A stretch of 40,349 bases of DNA from Stenotrophomonas tumulicola (lineage in GTDB: Bacteria; Pseudomonadota; Gammaproteobacteria; Xanthomonadales; Xanthomonadaceae): the NCBI RefSeq assembly GCF_014117215.1, contig NZ_JACGXS010000016.1, forward strand, positions 1 to 40,349. Direction: 5' to 3'. This document shows, piece by piece, positions 39,491 to 40,349 of the stretch (position 1 is the first letter of the stretch; each line of letters begins with the position of its first letter). The notes beneath the pieces are model-generated. The model saw only the letters and a list, made by a program, of their open reading frames with translations. It was not told the DNA's origin and made no database searches. Position numbers and translations under genes: made by a program.

Positions 39491-40179
39491 ACGGAATCGA
39501 TGCCGAGCAACTCCGCGTCCACTACACCGACACTGCCGGAAACTTCGATGTGGGGTACTACGTCGGCGGAGTCGCGACGTGGACGCCCGTTGTTAGTGGC
39601 GGCACTGGCGAGCGCCGTTCGGTGACCATTTCCATTCCGGCCGGTGCCACACCCATCGAGATCCGGAGGACCTCGGGCATGGTCTACCTCTTGGGCTTAG
39701 AGGCACTCTCTCCCAGCCGAAAGGGCGTCACGTTCAATCCGTGCGGCAATTCCAGCTCCCTGTCAGTGAACCTCATCCAGGCCAGCGCAGGCTACGGAAT
39801 CCTGCAGGAAATGGCCGTGGATATGATCGTGTTCATCCTCGGAACCAATGACGCGGCAATCTACCTGAGTGATCAGGAGTTCGTTGCAAATCTGGAGGCG
39901 TGGATCACTGGCGTGCGAGCGCGTCAGCCTGGCGTTGGGATCGTGCTCGTGGCGCCGCCGCGCACCGGCAACGGCCCCACCAATCGATCAGATCTGGTGA
40001 TGTTCCGCAGCGCCCTTTACGCCTTGTCCATGCGCCGCAGCTGCGAGTTCTTCTCGATCTACGACTGGGGGAGCTACACCGAAATGAATGGCCTTGGCAT
40101 GTTCGCCGACGGGGTCCACCCTGGACCTGTGAGCGCACGTCTGATCGCTGACCGACTCACCACCACTCTGGATATTTGA
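39487..40179 (+). CDS. SGNH/GDSL hydrolase domain of a phage tail protein, lacking block I
   Basis: 230 aa from ATG 39487 (overlapping the previous stop). A beta-rich region (LRVHYTDTAGNFDVGYYVGG) is followed by the second half of an SGNH esterase: FILGTNDAAIYLS (block III Asn) and GMFADGVHPGPVSA (block V Asp-x-x-His). The catalytic-Ser block I (GDS) is absent from this frame and from the preceding one, so it was lost at the junction near 39450-39480. Tail-associated SGNH enzymes deacetylate surface glycans. This copy is very likely inactive. Confidence 0.75.
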   Translation: MNGIDAEQLRVHYTDTAGNFDVGYYVGGVATWTPVVSGGTGERRSVTISIPAGATPIEIRRTSGMVYLLGLEALSPSRKGVTFNPCGNSSSLSVNLIQASAGYGILQEMAVDMIVFILGTNDAAIYLSDQEFVANLEAWITGVRARQPGVGIVLVAPPRTGNGPTNRSDLVMFRSALYALSMRRSCEFFSIYDWGSYTEMNGLGMFADGVHPGPVSARLIADRLTTTLDI

Positions 40180-40181
40180 CC

Positions 40182-40334
40182 ATGCCTCTTACCCGCGCAC
40201 TCAGCCTAAGGGACGTGATCGTCCCCGGCATCCACCCGAAGTTGGGCAGCTTTCTGGATCTCGACCTGCCTCACAAGGAAGGCTTGACCGGCATCTACAT
40301 TCTGGGGGGGGGGGGGGGGAGGGGGCAGCCTTGA
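40182..40334 (+). CDS. Phage gene start, reading frame disturbed by a G-run
   Basis: It begins MPLTRALSLRDVIVPGIHPK and continues to GIYIL. The frame then crosses 16 consecutive G residues and stops at 40332-40334. If the run were one base shorter (or two longer), the frame would continue GSLEASRI to the window end, which reads like normal protein. The gene is therefore probably longer and continues outside. No family is recognised. Confidence 0.45.
   Translation: MPLTRALSLRDVIVPGIHPKLGSFLDLDLPHKEGLTGIYILGGGGGRGQP
40304..40325. repeat. Poly-G tract near the window end
   Basis: Sixteen G, one A, five G. It sits 25 bp from the end of the window, inside a phage gene. It is either a sequencing/assembly artefact or a slippage-prone homopolymer. 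Confidence 0.9.
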
Positions 40335-40349
40335 AGCCAGCAGGATCAA

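Larger units (their letters stand above)
37639..40349. mobile_element. Prophage remnant at the tRNA-Arg
   Basis: After the tRNA come an integrase C-terminus facing the tRNA and then, within about 10 bp, tail-module genes in the opposite direction. Everything between integrase and tail module of a normal phage is missing. The remnant runs to the end of the window; the other attachment copy is not seen. Confidence 0.75.

Overview
The window looks like chromosomal DNA from Stenotrophomonas (S. maltophilia complex) or a very close Xanthomonadaceae relative. The evidence is high GC, the many GTAGCGCCGGGCCATGCCCGGCG-type palindromes typical of the SMAG family of REP elements, and gene content that includes a GumD-like glycosyltransferase, TonB receptors and an antiquitin-type aldehyde dehydrogenase. 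No taxon search was possible. The sequence opens inside a REP pair and closes at a poly-G run, so it is probably a whole assembly contig.

Layout. (1) 232-11198: a TonB-dependent receptor followed by a tight operon: FMN reductase, DUF3088 protein, two luciferase-like flavin monooxygenases, an M20 amidohydrolase, a GNAT acetyltransferase, a fused ABC permease/ATPase and a solute-binding protein. The set mirrors the Bacillus ytm/yxe operons for S-substituted cysteines: import, N-acetylate, cleave the C-S bond with FMNH2 and O2, deacetylate. SMAG elements lie inside coding sequence here, most strikingly in the amidohydrolase N-terminus. (2) 11362-14478: a secreted discoidin-domain protein with a probable (alpha/alpha)6 glycosidase fold, behind a LacI-type operator. 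(3) 14850-15332: an unknown gene. (4) 15349-22670: a genomic island of about 7.3 kb between 24-bp direct repeats. The right repeat overlaps the 3' end of an eamA gene. It carries a wrecked P4-type integrase, an AlpA-like protein, a lone MobA/MobL relaxase domain, two very small genes, a RadC-like protein, and an Xre regulator divergent from a J-domain/membrane/lipoprotein operon across a 19-bp palindrome. (5) 22666-27279: core genes on the minus strand (eamA transporter, murB, pyrD, a methyltransferase, an SDR). (6) 27290-27637: a tandem SMAG array and a composite SMAG element. (7) 27653-29185: aldehyde dehydrogenase. (8) 29374-36828: an exopolysaccharide locus made of two convergent units: GumD-like transferase plus low-molecular-weight tyrosine phosphatase, and YjbE-Wza-YjbF-YjbG-YjbH (group-4-capsule type). 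The promoters carry a Clp/CRP-type box and FleQ-like palindromes. (9) 36844-37446: PAP2 phosphatase. (10) 37562-37638: tRNA-Arg(CCU), followed by a collapsed prophage: an integrase C-terminus joined to a tail-protein C-terminus and a tail-fibre/SGNH gene in pieces.

Most exciting: the S-substituted-cysteine salvage operon with REP-derived protein sequence; the Xre/J-domain/lipoprotein island module; and the shared c-di-GMP-type control signals over the two exopolysaccharide units.
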